A stretch of DNA of 64,000 nucleotides, from assembly GCF_022410515.1 (NCBI RefSeq), contig NZ_JACSDI010000007.1, forward strand, positions 102,773 to 166,772, in the 5' to 3' direction. Positions 39,003 to 48,884 of the stretch are shown in pieces (position 1 is the stretch's first letter; each line of letters starts with the position of its first letter). The stretch is from Shewanella cutis (GTDB lineage: Bacteria; Pseudomonadota; Gammaproteobacteria; Enterobacterales; Shewanellaceae). Below the pieces are notes generated by a model. It saw only the letters and a program-made list of their open reading frames with translations, searched no databases and was not told where the DNA came from. The translations under genes were made by a program, and so were the position numbers.

Positions 39003-40505
39003 GTGTCAGAGCAAACAACTTATGAATTCCATGTCGCTGCTCAGGGCGATGTTCTTGAGCAGTATATTACAGCTCGAGGCCGTAACACTTTCATCATGGG
39101 CCCTATCGGTTCCGGTAAGACTTACGGCAGCGCCATGCGCGTATTTGACCAGATGTGCGAACAAGCGCCCAATTCGTTTGGCGTTCGTAAATCGCGTTTC
39201 GTTGCGGTGCGTAACACCTATCCTGATCTCAAGGGTACAACGATTAAGGACTGGTGCGACCTATATCACAACGAGGACTGCCAGCTAGGGAAGTTTAACC
39301 AAGACTTCCCGCCGACCCATTACCTAGATTTTGATCTGGAAGATGGCACCCGAGTAAAGGCTGAGCTGGTTTTCTTGGCGCTCGATAGACCCGATGCAGT
39401 GCGTAAGCTAAGGGGTTTGCAGGTAACAGGGTTTTGGCTGAACGAAGTTAAAGAGTTATCGAAGGCCATTGTCGATATGTGCGACGGTCGTCATGGTCGC
39501 TATCCAAGCGCGGCAGAAGGTGGTCCCAGTTGGCACGGGATGATAGGGGATACCAACGCCCCAGATGATGATCACTGGTATTACGAGTTAGCAGAAGAAA
39601 GCCATCCAGAAGGGTGGCTTTTTTTACGCCAGCCAGGTGGTGTTATCGAGGTGACTGTCGGTAAGGGTGAACATGCGGTCACTAAATGGATTGCCAACCC
39701 AAATGCAGAAAACCTCGCCAACCTGCCGGATGGATACTACATCAATCAGGTGCAAGGTAAAGCTGATGACTGGATCAAGATTAACCTTGCAAACCAGTAC
39801 GGCACAGTTGCGACAGGCCAGCCAATTTATAAGGGCCAGTGGAATGATGTTTTACACATCAACAATAACAAGCTGTTACCCATTAAGTCGCACGGTGATT
39901 TGCTAATAGGCTTCGACTTTGGTCGGACACCAGCTGCGATTATTGGGCATCTAACGCCACTCGGTAAGTTGCGCGTTCTGCGCGAGTACGTTAGCGAAAA
40001 CATGGGCGTGCGCAGCTTTATGGATTTCCTTGTCCCTGAGCTTAAGCGCGAGTTCCCCGCCTACAGCAAAGCCGATATGCAGGCGTTTTGCGACCCGTCA
40101 GGCTGGGGTAAATCGGGCAACGATGAAAACAGCCCGATTGAAATAATCAATATGGAATACGGCATCACCGCTTACGCGACAACATCCAATAAACCGGAGA
40201 ATCGCTGGGAGGCGGTGCGCTTCTTCTTAACCAAAAAAATCGATAACCAATGCGCCTTTGAAATGAGCGCCGACTGTAAAACCCTGCGCAAAGGGTTTAA
40301 CGGTGGCTATCAGCTGCGCCGTATTCAAGTGGCTGGCGATGCGCGTTACACCAGCGTTGCCGATAAGAACAAATACTCGCATCCACACGATGCGCTGCAG
40401 TACCTCGCCCAAGGCGCGCAAGGCGAAGTTGATTATGAGCGCACAGAGCAACTTAGACAGACATCAGAACAAACCGCAGCAGCGGATTCGTTAACCGGCT
40501 ATTAG
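39003..40505 (+). CDS. Terminase large subunit
   Basis: 500 residues starting at GTG 39003. N-terminal ATPase: Walker A MGPIGSGKTY near residue 32 and a Walker B-like GFWLNEVKEL near 145. C-terminal nuclease: LLIGFDFGRTPAAIIGHL (first Asp) near 300, AFCDPSGWGKSG and HPHDALQYLAQG near 460-470. It cuts concatemeric DNA and pumps it into proheads. Good length and all motifs. Confidence 0.95.
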   Translation: MSEQTTYEFHVAAQGDVLEQYITARGRNTFIMGPIGSGKTYGSAMRVFDQMCEQAPNSFGVRKSRFVAVRNTYPDLKGTTIKDWCDLYHNEDCQLGKFNQDFPPTHYLDFDLEDGTRVKAELVFLALDRPDAVRKLRGLQVTGFWLNEVKELSKAIVDMCDGRHGRYPSAAEGGPSWHGMIGDTNAPDDDHWYYELAEESHPEGWLFLRQPGGVIEVTVGKGEHAVTKWIANPNAENLANLPDGYYINQVQGKADDWIKINLANQYGTVATGQPIYKGQWNDVLHINNNKLLPIKSHGDLLIGFDFGRTPAAIIGHLTPLGKLRVLREYVSENMGVRSFMDFLVPELKREFPAYSKADMQAFCDPSGWGKSGNDENSPIEIINMEYGITAYATTSNKPENRWEAVRFFLTKKIDNQCAFEMSADCKTLRKGFNGGYQLRRIQVAGDARYTSVADKNKYSHPHDALQYLAQGAQGEVDYERTEQLRQTSEQTAAADSLTGY

Positions 40506-40516
40506 TGAGATAACAA

Positions 40517-42739
40517 ATGTCAGACGAGCAAAAAGGCGCAAATCCTAAAGCTTACGGCCATGATTATGATCAAAATTCTAATTTGGACATTCTGGCCCAA
40601 GAGCTTGAGCGCAAACTATCTGACACTATTTATCAACGCGGCAATATCGATGTGCGCATGGTTGAGGATTTACGCAACTATCACGGCCAGTACGATCAAG
40701 TCACGCTTGAGGCAATGAATAAGAATGAAACCGCTAAGGTTTTCATTAAGTTAACCCGCGCTAAAACTAATGCTGGCGAGGCGCAGTTAGTTGATTTGCT
40801 GTTCCCAAATGACGATAAGAACTGGGGGATCAAGCCAACGCCTGTGCCTGAGCTGGTCGAAATGCTCGAGGATAAAGAGACGCCTTTCGAGCTAAACGGC
40901 GAGCAATATCAAGACGAGCAAGGAAACGTAATATCTAACGCTGATGTGGCCGCACGCAAGCAAGAAAAGATTAATGCCGCGTGCGACAAAATGGAAAAGC
41001 TGATTAGCGATCAGCTTGTCGAAACTAAGTACAACGCCAAATGCCGCGAAGTGATTCACGATGCTTGCACTGTTGGTACGGGCATCATTAAAGGGCCAGT
41101 TGTACTTGGTAAAACTGACCGCGCTTACACCAAAGATGAAAGCGGTAACTTTGTAGTCACGATTAACCAAAAGTTTCAACCGGGCTGCGAAGTGGTGCGC
41201 CCGTGGGACTTTTACCCTGATATGTCGGCGTCAACGATTGAAGAAGCAGAGTTCGTATTTGAGCGCCGCTTTATGAGCAAGAAGCAGATCCGCGGCTTAG
41301 TTAATCGTAAAGGGTTCCCAAAGGAGCAAGTTGCCAAAGTGCTGCAAATGCGCTCAATGCAGACGCAGCACAGAAGCACTTATATGGACGACGTGCGCAT
41401 TCTTGCAGGGCTGAGCGATTCGCTAAACGATACCCGCTATGAAACGTGGGAGTATCACGGTCCTGTTTCGCGCCAAGTGCTGGAAGAATTAAAGATTCTT
41501 GAGCCTATCGACCCTGAAAACGAGATTGACGCACAAGACGAATACGATGCAGTGGTGTTTTACTGTGGCGGCATTGTGCTGGGGGCCAAGCTTGCGCTAA
41601 TGGATTACAGCCAAGATATGCCGTACCGCGTGTACAACTGGGAGTTAGACGACTCAAGCGTGTTTGGTTACGGCATCCCGCGCATGGTGCGTGACGAACA
41701 AGCAATTATTAACACCACTTGGCGGATGATCCTCGACAATGGCGCGATTACCTCTGGCCCTCAAATCGGCGTCAATAAAAAGCTAGTTAAGCCGCAAGAT
41801 GGCGTGTGGAACTTAAAGCCGCGTAAGTTTTGGAATATTGAGGGAGCAGCACAAGATATTAAGCAAGCGTTTACCACCTTTGAATTTGATTCACACATTG
41901 ACGAGCTAAGCCAGATTTACCAAACCGCGCGCATTCTGTTTGATGAAGTATCAGGCGTGCCAATGCTGCAGCAAGGCGAGCAAGGGCAATCGACGCAAAC
42001 CCTCGGCGGTATGTCAATGCTGATGAATGCCGCTAACACAGTGCGACGTAATCAAGTTAAGCAGTGGGATGACTTTATCACCGCGCCGCTTATCAGTGAC
42101 TTCTATCACTTCAACATGATGCACAGCGAAGATAACGACGTGAAAGGCGACTATCAAATTGACGCTCGCGGAACGTCAGCGTTACTCATTAAAGAACAAG
42201 TCGGCCAAGCACTAACCAACTTTATCAATATTGCTGGTAATAGCCCGATATTCGCGCCGGTGCTGCAGCTTAAATCAGTACAGATCCTCAAGCAGTGGGC
42301 TAAGACGCAATCACTTCCTGATGAAATCATTCCAACTGACGAAGAACTGGCTCAGTATCAAAAGCAGATGGAAGAACAGCAGGCGCAAGGTCAGCAAGAC
42401 CCCGCTATGCAGCTTGAGCAAATGCGTTTGCAGCAAGTGCAGATTAAAGCCGATATGGATATGCAGCTTGCGCAGTTTAACGCCCAGCAGCGTATGCAAG
42501 AAAAGCAAGCCGAACTGCAAATGAAGCAACAGCAAATTGCCGCTGATATGCAACGCCAAGAGTCGCAAGAGCGCATTGAACTAATGAAGCTGGCGCAGAA
42601 CGATAAGTTAAATACTGAAAAGCTTATGGTTGAATTGCAGAAGGTAAAAAGCCGCTCAGCGCTTGAATGGGATAAGTTTATTGCCGAAAGCAACATGAAG
42701 TTAAACCAAGGTTTAACCGCAAACTACGGACTTGAATAA
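40517..42739 (+). CDS. Portal protein
   Basis: 740 residues. Acts as the twelve-fold ring through which DNA enters and leaves. Seen: an N-terminal clip region, a central DPENEIDAQDEYDAVVFYCG segment, EVSGVPMLQQGEQGQSTQTL near 475 (typical of podovirus head-to-tail connector portals) and a long Gln/Met-rich C-terminal coiled coil (about 610-725) likely to be the barrel. Its place after terminase is diagnostic. The gene overlaps the next by one base. Confidence 0.88.
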   Translation: MSDEQKGANPKAYGHDYDQNSNLDILAQELERKLSDTIYQRGNIDVRMVEDLRNYHGQYDQVTLEAMNKNETAKVFIKLTRAKTNAGEAQLVDLLFPNDDKNWGIKPTPVPELVEMLEDKETPFELNGEQYQDEQGNVISNADVAARKQEKINAACDKMEKLISDQLVETKYNAKCREVIHDACTVGTGIIKGPVVLGKTDRAYTKDESGNFVVTINQKFQPGCEVVRPWDFYPDMSASTIEEAEFVFERRFMSKKQIRGLVNRKGFPKEQVAKVLQMRSMQTQHRSTYMDDVRILAGLSDSLNDTRYETWEYHGPVSRQVLEELKILEPIDPENEIDAQDEYDAVVFYCGGIVLGAKLALMDYSQDMPYRVYNWELDDSSVFGYGIPRMVRDEQAIINTTWRMILDNGAITSGPQIGVNKKLVKPQDGVWNLKPRKFWNIEGAAQDIKQAFTTFEFDSHIDELSQIYQTARILFDEVSGVPMLQQGEQGQSTQTLGGMSMLMNAANTVRRNQVKQWDDFITAPLISDFYHFNMMHSEDNDVKGDYQIDARGTSALLIKEQVGQALTNFINIAGNSPIFAPVLQLKSVQILKQWAKTQSLPDEIIPTDEELAQYQKQMEEQQAQGQQDPAMQLEQMRLQQVQIKADMDMQLAQFNAQQRMQEKQAELQMKQQQIAADMQRQESQERIELMKLAQNDKLNTEKLMVELQKVKSRSALEWDKFIAESNMKLNQGLTANYGLE

Positions 42740-42939
42740 TGCTTAATGTGAATAGTGAGTCATGGCAAGCGGTTAAAAAGCGCTTACTGAAAGATCGAGA
42801 AGAATTACTCGAGTCACTGATTAACGATATGAGCGAAATTGCCACGGCAAAGATACGTGGAAAAATCGAAATGATTGATGAAATTATCCGCTTATATCCT
42901 AACGATTTGAAGAAACAAGCACAGGCCGCTGACGAATAG
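42739..42939 (+). CDS. Small helical protein between portal and scaffold
   Basis: 66 residues, helical with charge alternation (WQAVKKRLLKDREELLESL). Not recognised; similar small coiled proteins lie here in related podoviruses. Its start overlaps the portal stop, and two terminators follow at once. Confidence 0.62.
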   Translation: MLNVNSESWQAVKKRLLKDREELLESLINDMSEIATAKIRGKIEMIDEIIRLYPNDLKKQAQAADE

Positions 42940-42950
42940 CGGCCTTTTTT
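42923..42950 (+). terminator. Intrinsic terminator within late operon
   Basis: AGGCCGCT / AGCGGCCT stem, loop GACGAAT, then TTTTTT. It overlaps the end of the 66-residue gene. Confidence 0.85.
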
Positions 42951-42967
42951 ATACCTCATTTTTAACT

Positions 42968-42989
42968 AACCCGCTCCGGCGGGTTTTTT
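42968..42989 (+). terminator. Second tandem terminator within late operon
   Basis: AACCCGC / GCGGGTT stem with tetraloop TCCG and TTTTTT, 18 bp after the first. Confidence 0.85.
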
Positions 42990-43012
42990 ATGACTGCAAA
43001 AAGGCACTCACA

Positions 43013-43930
43013 ATGAAAAACCTAGACGGGCAAGAAGAACTTAATCAACAACAGAATCAAGGCCAAGACCTAGACGACGGTGTTGATGCCATCAGCTTAT
43101 TTAACGAAATCACACAGGACTCTAACGACTCCGGTAATTCGGTTGATGAGCTGGATCAAGAGCAGGATACCGAAGCGAAAGAGCAGCCAGACGATAAAGG
43201 CGCAGATGCCGGCGAAGGCCAAGCGGCAACTGATGACCCTTGGTCCTCTGCGCCTGAGGCTTTACGCAACGAATATCTAACGCTCAAACAACAGCACCAA
43301 CAGCTTGAAGCAAATCATCGCGCCAATGCCGGCCGCGTCTCTGCATTGACTAAAAAACTCAATGAAGTGACTGCAGGGCTGAAAGCGAATGAGCAGGCTA
43401 ATGGTGCAAATGCGAACAGTGCAAACGGGTTGCCAACAGCCGACGACTTGAAAGGCAAATCATTTGCCGAAGTTGAAGACGAGTTCCCCGAATTAGCCGC
43501 ATTCGTTCGCAATCAAGTTGATGCAGTAAAGCAAACATTTCAGCAGCAGCTAACGCCGCTTGAAGAAATGCGCGCCCAGCAAGCACAGGTGCAACAGCAA
43601 GAGGAACTGCAAAACCAGTTTCAAGCGCTAGCAACCGTGCATCCTGATTACCTGCAAATTTCACAAGACCCTAACTTTCACCAGTGGGTGGCTTCACAGC
43701 CTTCTACTGTGCAGGCCATGGCTCAGAGCGATTTTGCAGATGACAACATTGCACTTCTCAACTTGTACAAAGGCACTCGCCAAGCGCCCAGCGCGCCAGC
43801 GTCCAAGCCTAAACCCCAAAGCACGTTAGCAGATCACGCCGAAATCCCGCGCAAGGGCGCAGGCAAAGCGGCGGCTGATTCTGATGACGTTGATCCAGTT
43901 GCTTTATTCAATCAAATCACAAGTAATTAA
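43013..43930 (+). CDS. Scaffolding protein
   Basis: 305 residues, highly acidic and Gln-rich with central coiled coil (LTLKQQHQQLEANHRANAGR), directly upstream of the major capsid gene as expected for scaffold. A similar motif occurs at both ends: AISLFNEIT near residue 26 and PVALFNQIT at the C-terminus, likely capsid-docking helices. It directs prohead assembly and leaves before or during packaging. Confidence 0.82.
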   Translation: MKNLDGQEELNQQQNQGQDLDDGVDAISLFNEITQDSNDSGNSVDELDQEQDTEAKEQPDDKGADAGEGQAATDDPWSSAPEALRNEYLTLKQQHQQLEANHRANAGRVSALTKKLNEVTAGLKANEQANGANANSANGLPTADDLKGKSFAEVEDEFPELAAFVRNQVDAVKQTFQQQLTPLEEMRAQQAQVQQQEELQNQFQALATVHPDYLQISQDPNFHQWVASQPSTVQAMAQSDFADDNIALLNLYKGTRQAPSAPASKPKPQSTLADHAEIPRKGAGKAAADSDDVDPVALFNQITSN

Positions 43931-43941
43931 GGAGTTACATC

Positions 43942-44952
43942 ATGGCGAATAACTATGGTGACATTGGCGCGCGCGTTGGCGTGTATGCCGAAAAGAAAAT
44001 GCTTGAGCACGCAGAGCCAATCTTAGTGCTTAACAAACTGGGCGATCATAAGCCTATGCCTAAAAACACCGGTGAAGTGATTAAGTTTCGCCGACCAATC
44101 CCGCTGCCAGCAGCGACCACGCCCATTGCCGAAGGCGTGCGCCCCGCAGCGACCAACTTCCGTTACGCCGATGTGCAAGCCACGTTGCAGCAATACGGCT
44201 CATGGATGCCAATTACCGACAAGGTAGTTGACTTACACGAAGACCCAGTGGGCTCCGATATGGCAATGATGGCAGGTGAGCAAGCAGCCGAAACCGTTGA
44301 GCTAATCACCTACGGCAAGCTGATTGCCGGCACTAACGTTGTTTATGCCAACGGCGCAGCCCGTAACGCGGTAAACACGCCTCTGTCAATCAAAGTGCAG
44401 CGTTTAGCGGTACGTACACTGATGGCGCAGCGCGCGAAGCGTATCACCTCAATTTTAGCCGGTAGCCCTAACTATGCGACCAAGCCAATTGAAGCGGCTT
44501 ACGTGGCGGTATGTCATACGGACGTTGTATCTAGCGTGCGCAAAATGCCCGGCTTTACTCCTGTGGCAGAGTACGGCAACCGTCAACCCATTTGCGCCGA
44601 AGAAGTGGGCTCAGTGGAAGATGTACGCTATATCGCATCACCTCTGTTTAATCCTTGGGTTAACGCTGGCGGCGCGCATGGCAGTACAGCGGTAACAACT
44701 GGCGGCACCAATGCCGACGTTTACCCTGTGTTGTTTATGGGCGCTAAAGCGTTTGGCTGTATCCCGTTAAAAGGAAGCAAGGAAGCTGGCGGCGCGATCA
44801 AGCCAATGGTGCGTAACCCTGGCTCGCCCTCACACGGAGACGAAATGGGTCAAAACGGTTCAGTCGCGTGGAAAACATGGTACACCGCTTTGATCCTCAA
44901 CGACGCATGGTTAGTCCGTGGCGAAGTTGCGGCATCGGTAGACCCAACCTAA
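43942..44952 (+). CDS. Major capsid protein (N4-gp56 type)
   Basis: 336 residues. The opening ARVGVYAEKKMLEHAEPILV and KFRRPIPLPAATTPIAEGVR, then LQQYGSWMPITDKVVDLHED, correspond to the N4-gp56-type family of HK97-fold capsid proteins, as I recall it. Several hundred copies build the icosahedral shell. It follows scaffold by 11 bp; a terminator lies immediately downstream. Confidence 0.88.
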   Translation: MANNYGDIGARVGVYAEKKMLEHAEPILVLNKLGDHKPMPKNTGEVIKFRRPIPLPAATTPIAEGVRPAATNFRYADVQATLQQYGSWMPITDKVVDLHEDPVGSDMAMMAGEQAAETVELITYGKLIAGTNVVYANGAARNAVNTPLSIKVQRLAVRTLMAQRAKRITSILAGSPNYATKPIEAAYVAVCHTDVVSSVRKMPGFTPVAEYGNRQPICAEEVGSVEDVRYIASPLFNPWVNAGGAHGSTAVTTGGTNADVYPVLFMGAKAFGCIPLKGSKEAGGAIKPMVRNPGSPSHGDEMGQNGSVAWKTWYTALILNDAWLVRGEVAASVDPT

Positions 44953-44970
44953 CCAATCAGTAAGCACACA

Positions 44971-45000
44971 AAAGCCCTCGCTTAATCGCGGGGCTTTTTT
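44971..45000 (+). terminator. Intrinsic terminator after capsid gene
   Basis: AAAGCCC / GGGCTTT stem with imperfect inner part and TTTTTT. It lies inside the late operon between capsid and the next virion gene. Confidence 0.78.
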
Positions 45001-45022
45001 ATTTCAGCTTTGGAGAACGACC

Positions 45023-45490
45023 ATGAAATTTACTAGCAAAGACAGCACCGCAAAACTGATTAAATTCGCCGCTGATGATCTTGGCATTGATTTGACAGGC
45101 AAAGAGCGCACCGAAGTGATTGCCGAAATGAAGAAGGTTGACCCTTCATTATTCGATGACACCAAAACAAATGCTGACCAAGAACTTGGCGATGCGGACG
45201 AGCAAGGCACCGGAGACAAGGAGCTTACCGCTGTCACGATCAACATTCACGACAACAGTGGTGAAGATGAAGAAGTTGATAACTTCGTGCAGGTTGGCGT
45301 CAATGGCACCATGTTTAAAGTGATCAAGGGCCAAGATGTGCGCGTCCCCGCTGGTGTTTACGATGTGCTTAATAACGCCATCGAAAGCCGTTTTAAGAAC
45401 GTAGTCGATAAAGAAACTAAGATGAAGTCTTTACAGGAGACCAAGGTCAAGCGCTGGCCCTTTAGCGTCATTGAAAAACACTACGACTAA
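45023..45490 (+). CDS. Virion-region protein, possible capsid accessory
   Basis: 155 residues. Acidic middle (DADEQGTGDKELTAVTINIH) and a C-terminal VQVGVNGTMFKVIKGQDVRV beta-rich part typical of small phage head accessory or decoration proteins. No family recognised with certainty. Lies right after capsid. Confidence 0.6.
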   Translation: MKFTSKDSTAKLIKFAADDLGIDLTGKERTEVIAEMKKVDPSLFDDTKTNADQELGDADEQGTGDKELTAVTINIHDNSGEDEEVDNFVQVGVNGTMFKVIKGQDVRVPAGVYDVLNNAIESRFKNVVDKETKMKSLQETKVKRWPFSVIEKHYD

Positions 45491-45501
45491 TAGGGTGCGC
45501 T

Positions 45502-46140
45502 ATGAACTTTCTAGAGCTGTGTGTGCGCGTGCGCGAGGAATCTGGCGTTTCTGGCACTGGGCCAGCGTCAACCGTTAATCAGGTTGGCGTACTGGCTAAA
45601 ATTGTCGGCTGGGTGCGTGATGCCAATAACGACATTGAGAAGCTGAAATCTGAATGGCGTTTCCTGTGGCGTCGCGCGCTCACGGTGCTAGTGGTCGGCA
45701 AGCAAAGTTACAGCCCACTCGAATTAAATGTATCAGAGCTTAAATCGATGCAGCGCATTCGTGTAGGTGACACGATTCTGCGTGAGATTGACTGGAATGA
45801 ATGGGTTGAATGCTACGAGCTGCAGACGGGGCAAGGACTGCCGCAAGTCTTTGCTATTGCACCGGATAACCGCTTTTACTTTTATCCTGCCCCAGATACA
45901 GCCTATAGCGTGACTATCGATTATTTCAGTAAGCCAGCGCGCTTAGTGAATGATGCTGACGTTCCGCAGATGCCAGAAGAACACCACGATTGCATTGTGC
46001 AAAAGGCGCTCATGTTTTACGCCCACTTTGAAGAAGATCAAGCGTTATACCAATTGGCCGCAATGCGTTATGAAGAAAAGCTATCACAGCTTTGCAGTGA
46101 TCAACTGCCAAGGATGGGATTTGCGCGGGGGCCGTTCTAA
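45502..46140 (+). CDS. Head-tail adaptor protein
   Basis: 212 residues. Sequence such as WVRDANNDIEKLKSEWRFLW and PEEHHDCIVQKALMFYAHFE matches podovirus adaptor proteins (gp4/gp11-like, DUF6682-type) that form the ring under the portal. Overlaps the next gene by 1 bp. Function by family and position. Confidence 0.75.
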   Translation: MNFLELCVRVREESGVSGTGPASTVNQVGVLAKIVGWVRDANNDIEKLKSEWRFLWRRALTVLVVGKQSYSPLELNVSELKSMQRIRVGDTILREIDWNEWVECYELQTGQGLPQVFAIAPDNRFYFYPAPDTAYSVTIDYFSKPARLVNDADVPQMPEEHHDCIVQKALMFYAHFEEDQALYQLAAMRYEEKLSQLCSDQLPRMGFARGPF

Positions 46141-47732
46141 TGGCTTTTACTCCTGCAGCTCTTTCATTGCGTGGTGGTTTAAATCTGGCCGATAGCGATA
46201 GCGATATGAAGCCAGGCGAATGCCGTGAGTTAGTTAACTATGAGATTAACACCTCCGGCCGCTATCAGCGGGTAACAGGCTTTGAGCGCTTCGATGGCAG
46301 ACCGTCGCCGTCAGCAGTGCGCGTTGTTGACTTGGCAGGTTTTCCATTTGAAACAGATGAAGCCGCGCTTGCTGCGCTCAATGCCGAGGTTGAAACGAGG
46401 CGCGCACTCATTACTGCAGTGCCGGGCAGCGGACCCGTTATCGGCGTGTTTATGTTTGCTGGCATTGTTTATGCGATGCGTAACACCAGCGACGGCAACG
46501 CGGCCAAGCTTTACCGCGCTACATCTACCGGTTGGGCAGAGGTTACAACGCCAGCGCTTTTGCCAAATGGCCGATTGTTCACGCGGCAAACCAACTTTAG
46601 CGGCAGCTCAGGCACGCTTGAGATTATTGGCGTAGATGGCAAGAATAAAGCTTTCCGCTTTAATGGCACCACGTTTACCCAAATAACAGGCCCCATTACG
46701 CCAGACGCACCAATCACGCTTGAGGTATTGCCAAGCCAAACGTTACTACTTGGCTACCGTGGCGGCTCGTTTGTGTTTAGCGCCGTTGGCGACCCCACTA
46801 AATTTAGCAGTGTGGACGGTGGCGGTGAAATCGCGGTGGCCGACGAAATCACCGATATGCAGGTGCAAGCCGATAATACTTGCGCCATTGGTTGCCGTAA
46901 CCGCCTGTACATGCTTTACGGCAGCAGCAAGACGGATTTTCAGCTAAAGAGTTTAAGCACAAAAGTTGGCATGCGCACAGCTACCGCACAAAGCTTAAGC
47001 GATACGCTATTCCTCGATGACCGTGGTTTAACCATGCTGGCCCGTGTGCAGCAGTTTGGTGACTTTGCTCAAGCGACAATCAGCCAAAAGGTGCAGCCGC
47101 TACTTGACCAATACGCTGGCCGCGATATGTGCAGCGTGACGATTAAAACCAAAAACCAATATCGCTTATTCTTTACCGATGGCAGCGCCTTGTTTATCAC
47201 GCTGGCACCGGACGGCGCGCCACAATTCACCCAAGTAAACTACGGCGTGCCTATACGATGTGCATTCAGTGGTGAAGATGCTTTTGGCATTGAATCGGTA
47301 TTCGTTGGCGCCGAAAACGGCTTTGTGTATCAGCTAGACAAAGGTTTTAGCTTTGATGGACTCGAGTACGAGAGTTACTTACTTACTGGCTTTATGCACT
47401 TTGGTAGCCCAGAAACTAAAAAGAAATGGCACAAGCTGGTGATTGAATGCGACAGCGTGACCGAAGTATTAATGCACGCCATAGCTTACTTTGACTTTAT
47501 GAGCCCTGACACACCAGACAGTGAGTTGATTGTCGGTTCTGGCAGCAAGTGGGATTTATCCGAGTGGGACAATGCTACATGGGGCAATGGTTCAACAAAC
47601 TGGGCTGATATGTATATTGCTGGCGTATCGCGCAATATCGCATTGCACCTGAGTAACACCTCCAAACAGTTGCCGCCGCATATCATTTCAAACCTGTATT
47701 TGCACAGTAAACCCGTAAGCCGCAGGCGCTAA
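46140..47732 (+). CDS. Tail nozzle/tail stabilisation-type protein
   Basis: 530 residues, beta-rich, with GECRELVNYEINTSGRYQRV near 30 and repeated short strands throughout that look like a beta-propeller (for example AVADEITDMQVQADNTCAIG). Such proteins follow the adaptor in short-tailed phages and form the tail nozzle. Exact family uncertain. Confidence 0.65.
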   Translation: MAFTPAALSLRGGLNLADSDSDMKPGECRELVNYEINTSGRYQRVTGFERFDGRPSPSAVRVVDLAGFPFETDEAALAALNAEVETRRALITAVPGSGPVIGVFMFAGIVYAMRNTSDGNAAKLYRATSTGWAEVTTPALLPNGRLFTRQTNFSGSSGTLEIIGVDGKNKAFRFNGTTFTQITGPITPDAPITLEVLPSQTLLLGYRGGSFVFSAVGDPTKFSSVDGGGEIAVADEITDMQVQADNTCAIGCRNRLYMLYGSSKTDFQLKSLSTKVGMRTATAQSLSDTLFLDDRGLTMLARVQQFGDFAQATISQKVQPLLDQYAGRDMCSVTIKTKNQYRLFFTDGSALFITLAPDGAPQFTQVNYGVPIRCAFSGEDAFGIESVFVGAENGFVYQLDKGFSFDGLEYESYLLTGFMHFGSPETKKKWHKLVIECDSVTEVLMHAIAYFDFMSPDTPDSELIVGSGSKWDLSEWDNATWGNGSTNWADMYIAGVSRNIALHLSNTSKQLPPHIISNLYLHSKPVSRRR

Positions 47733-47761
47733 CAAAGAGCCCGTAGGCGCTAAGGAATGTC

Positions 47762-48409
47762 ATGACTCAATTAAGCTACTGGCAAGATGCTAGCCCGTTT
47801 GTGACTGGCACTACAGTCCGTTCCGCACCAATGAACGCCAAGTTAGGCGGTATCTCGGCCAATTTGCAGCAAATTACCGCGCAGATTAACGGCTTTGTGG
47901 TAAAGCTACCGCCTAACTTTGTCGGTAACACCGAAATTCCGCTACAGCCATACGCTGACACGCTGTTATATATCAATAAGCAAGGCAACATGGATTTGTT
48001 GCCAGCAGCGCAATTAATCCTTAATGCCAGCCATGAATTAACCTTTGTCACCAAATCAACCAATGCGATAAGCGTGAATGGTGATAGCCATAACCAGTTT
48101 ATTACTTGCAACTACGTAAAGCCTGCAAACCCGACCGAAGCACAAAGTAAAGTGCTAGTGACAGTTGGGCGCAGCTTAAGGACAGTAAACGGTGATCCGG
48201 TTGTGGCAACGGGCAGCATCATCTTTTTAACCGCGGCTACCGATGCAGAATTATGGCTAGTGCCAGATACCGCGCAAGGCGTGACAATCCTATCGAGCGG
48301 AACGCTACGGGCTTACGGCCAAAACTCGGCAATTGCACTAATTAGCCTAAGCGAAACCGTGTGGCTAATGGTTGGGGATATTTACCCCAGCGAAGTGATT
48401 TTGCCGTAA
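47762..48409 (+). CDS. Tail-associated protein
   Basis: 215 residues, beta-rich, not recognised. QDASPFVTGTTVRSAPMNAK and GGISANLQQITAQI resemble the N-terminal anchoring part of tail needle or fibre proteins. Lies between nozzle and variable fibre genes. Confidence 0.58.
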   Translation: MTQLSYWQDASPFVTGTTVRSAPMNAKLGGISANLQQITAQINGFVVKLPPNFVGNTEIPLQPYADTLLYINKQGNMDLLPAAQLILNASHELTFVTKSTNAISVNGDSHNQFITCNYVKPANPTEAQSKVLVTVGRSLRTVNGDPVVATGSIIFLTAATDAELWLVPDTAQGVTILSSGTLRAYGQNSAIALISLSETVWLMVGDIYPSEVILP

Positions 48410-48419
48410 GCGAGCCAAT

Positions 48420-48884
48420 ATGAGCGAACCAAACTCACCTAAAACAAGTGGGCTCACCCAAGCGCAGGCGCTATTTGCGGTATTAGCAGGCGCAGCACAA
48501 GCAAGGCGTGAGAGGGTTTATTATCGGGATGGTGTTTTAAAAAGCACGATTTACAGCCCTGTAAAATGCTTTGATGATACAGGTGCAATGTCTTATTCGA
48601 CTGACATTAGTGTAATAGGCGGAATCAATTTATCAGACTTAGATTATGGATTAATCAATTACTCCGTTGCGGTAGAACTGATTGCTAAAACAGATCCAAA
48701 AGAAGTTGATTACGGGGTAGTAACTTACGCTGTTAGCGTAATCAAAAGTGGATTAGTTAAAACGTCTATAAATGACGCTGGTAAAGTTAGCTATAACGCT
48801 TCGGTAGTGGGTTTTGTAGGTGTAAAAGCAACAGATGCCGATACAGGAAAATGTACTTATTCAGTTGGAGTAATAAAGTTATGA
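48420..48884 (+). CDS. Repeat-containing tail module protein
   Basis: 154 residues. The C-terminal part has four short repeats of the form D-x-G-x3-Y-x2-x-V/I-x-V (DDTGAMSYSTDISV, DYGLINYSVAV, DYGVVTYAVSV, DAGKVSYNASV, and a last DTGKCTYSVGV). From about 48520 the DNA becomes AT-rich, unlike the flanking late genes. Probably part of a swapped fibre module. Overlaps the next start by 4 bp. Confidence 0.6.
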   Translation: MSEPNSPKTSGLTQAQALFAVLAGAAQARRERVYYRDGVLKSTIYSPVKCFDDTGAMSYSTDISVIGGINLSDLDYGLINYSVAVELIAKTDPKEVDYGVVTYAVSVIKSGLVKTSINDAGKVSYNASVVGFVGVKATDADTGKCTYSVGVIKL

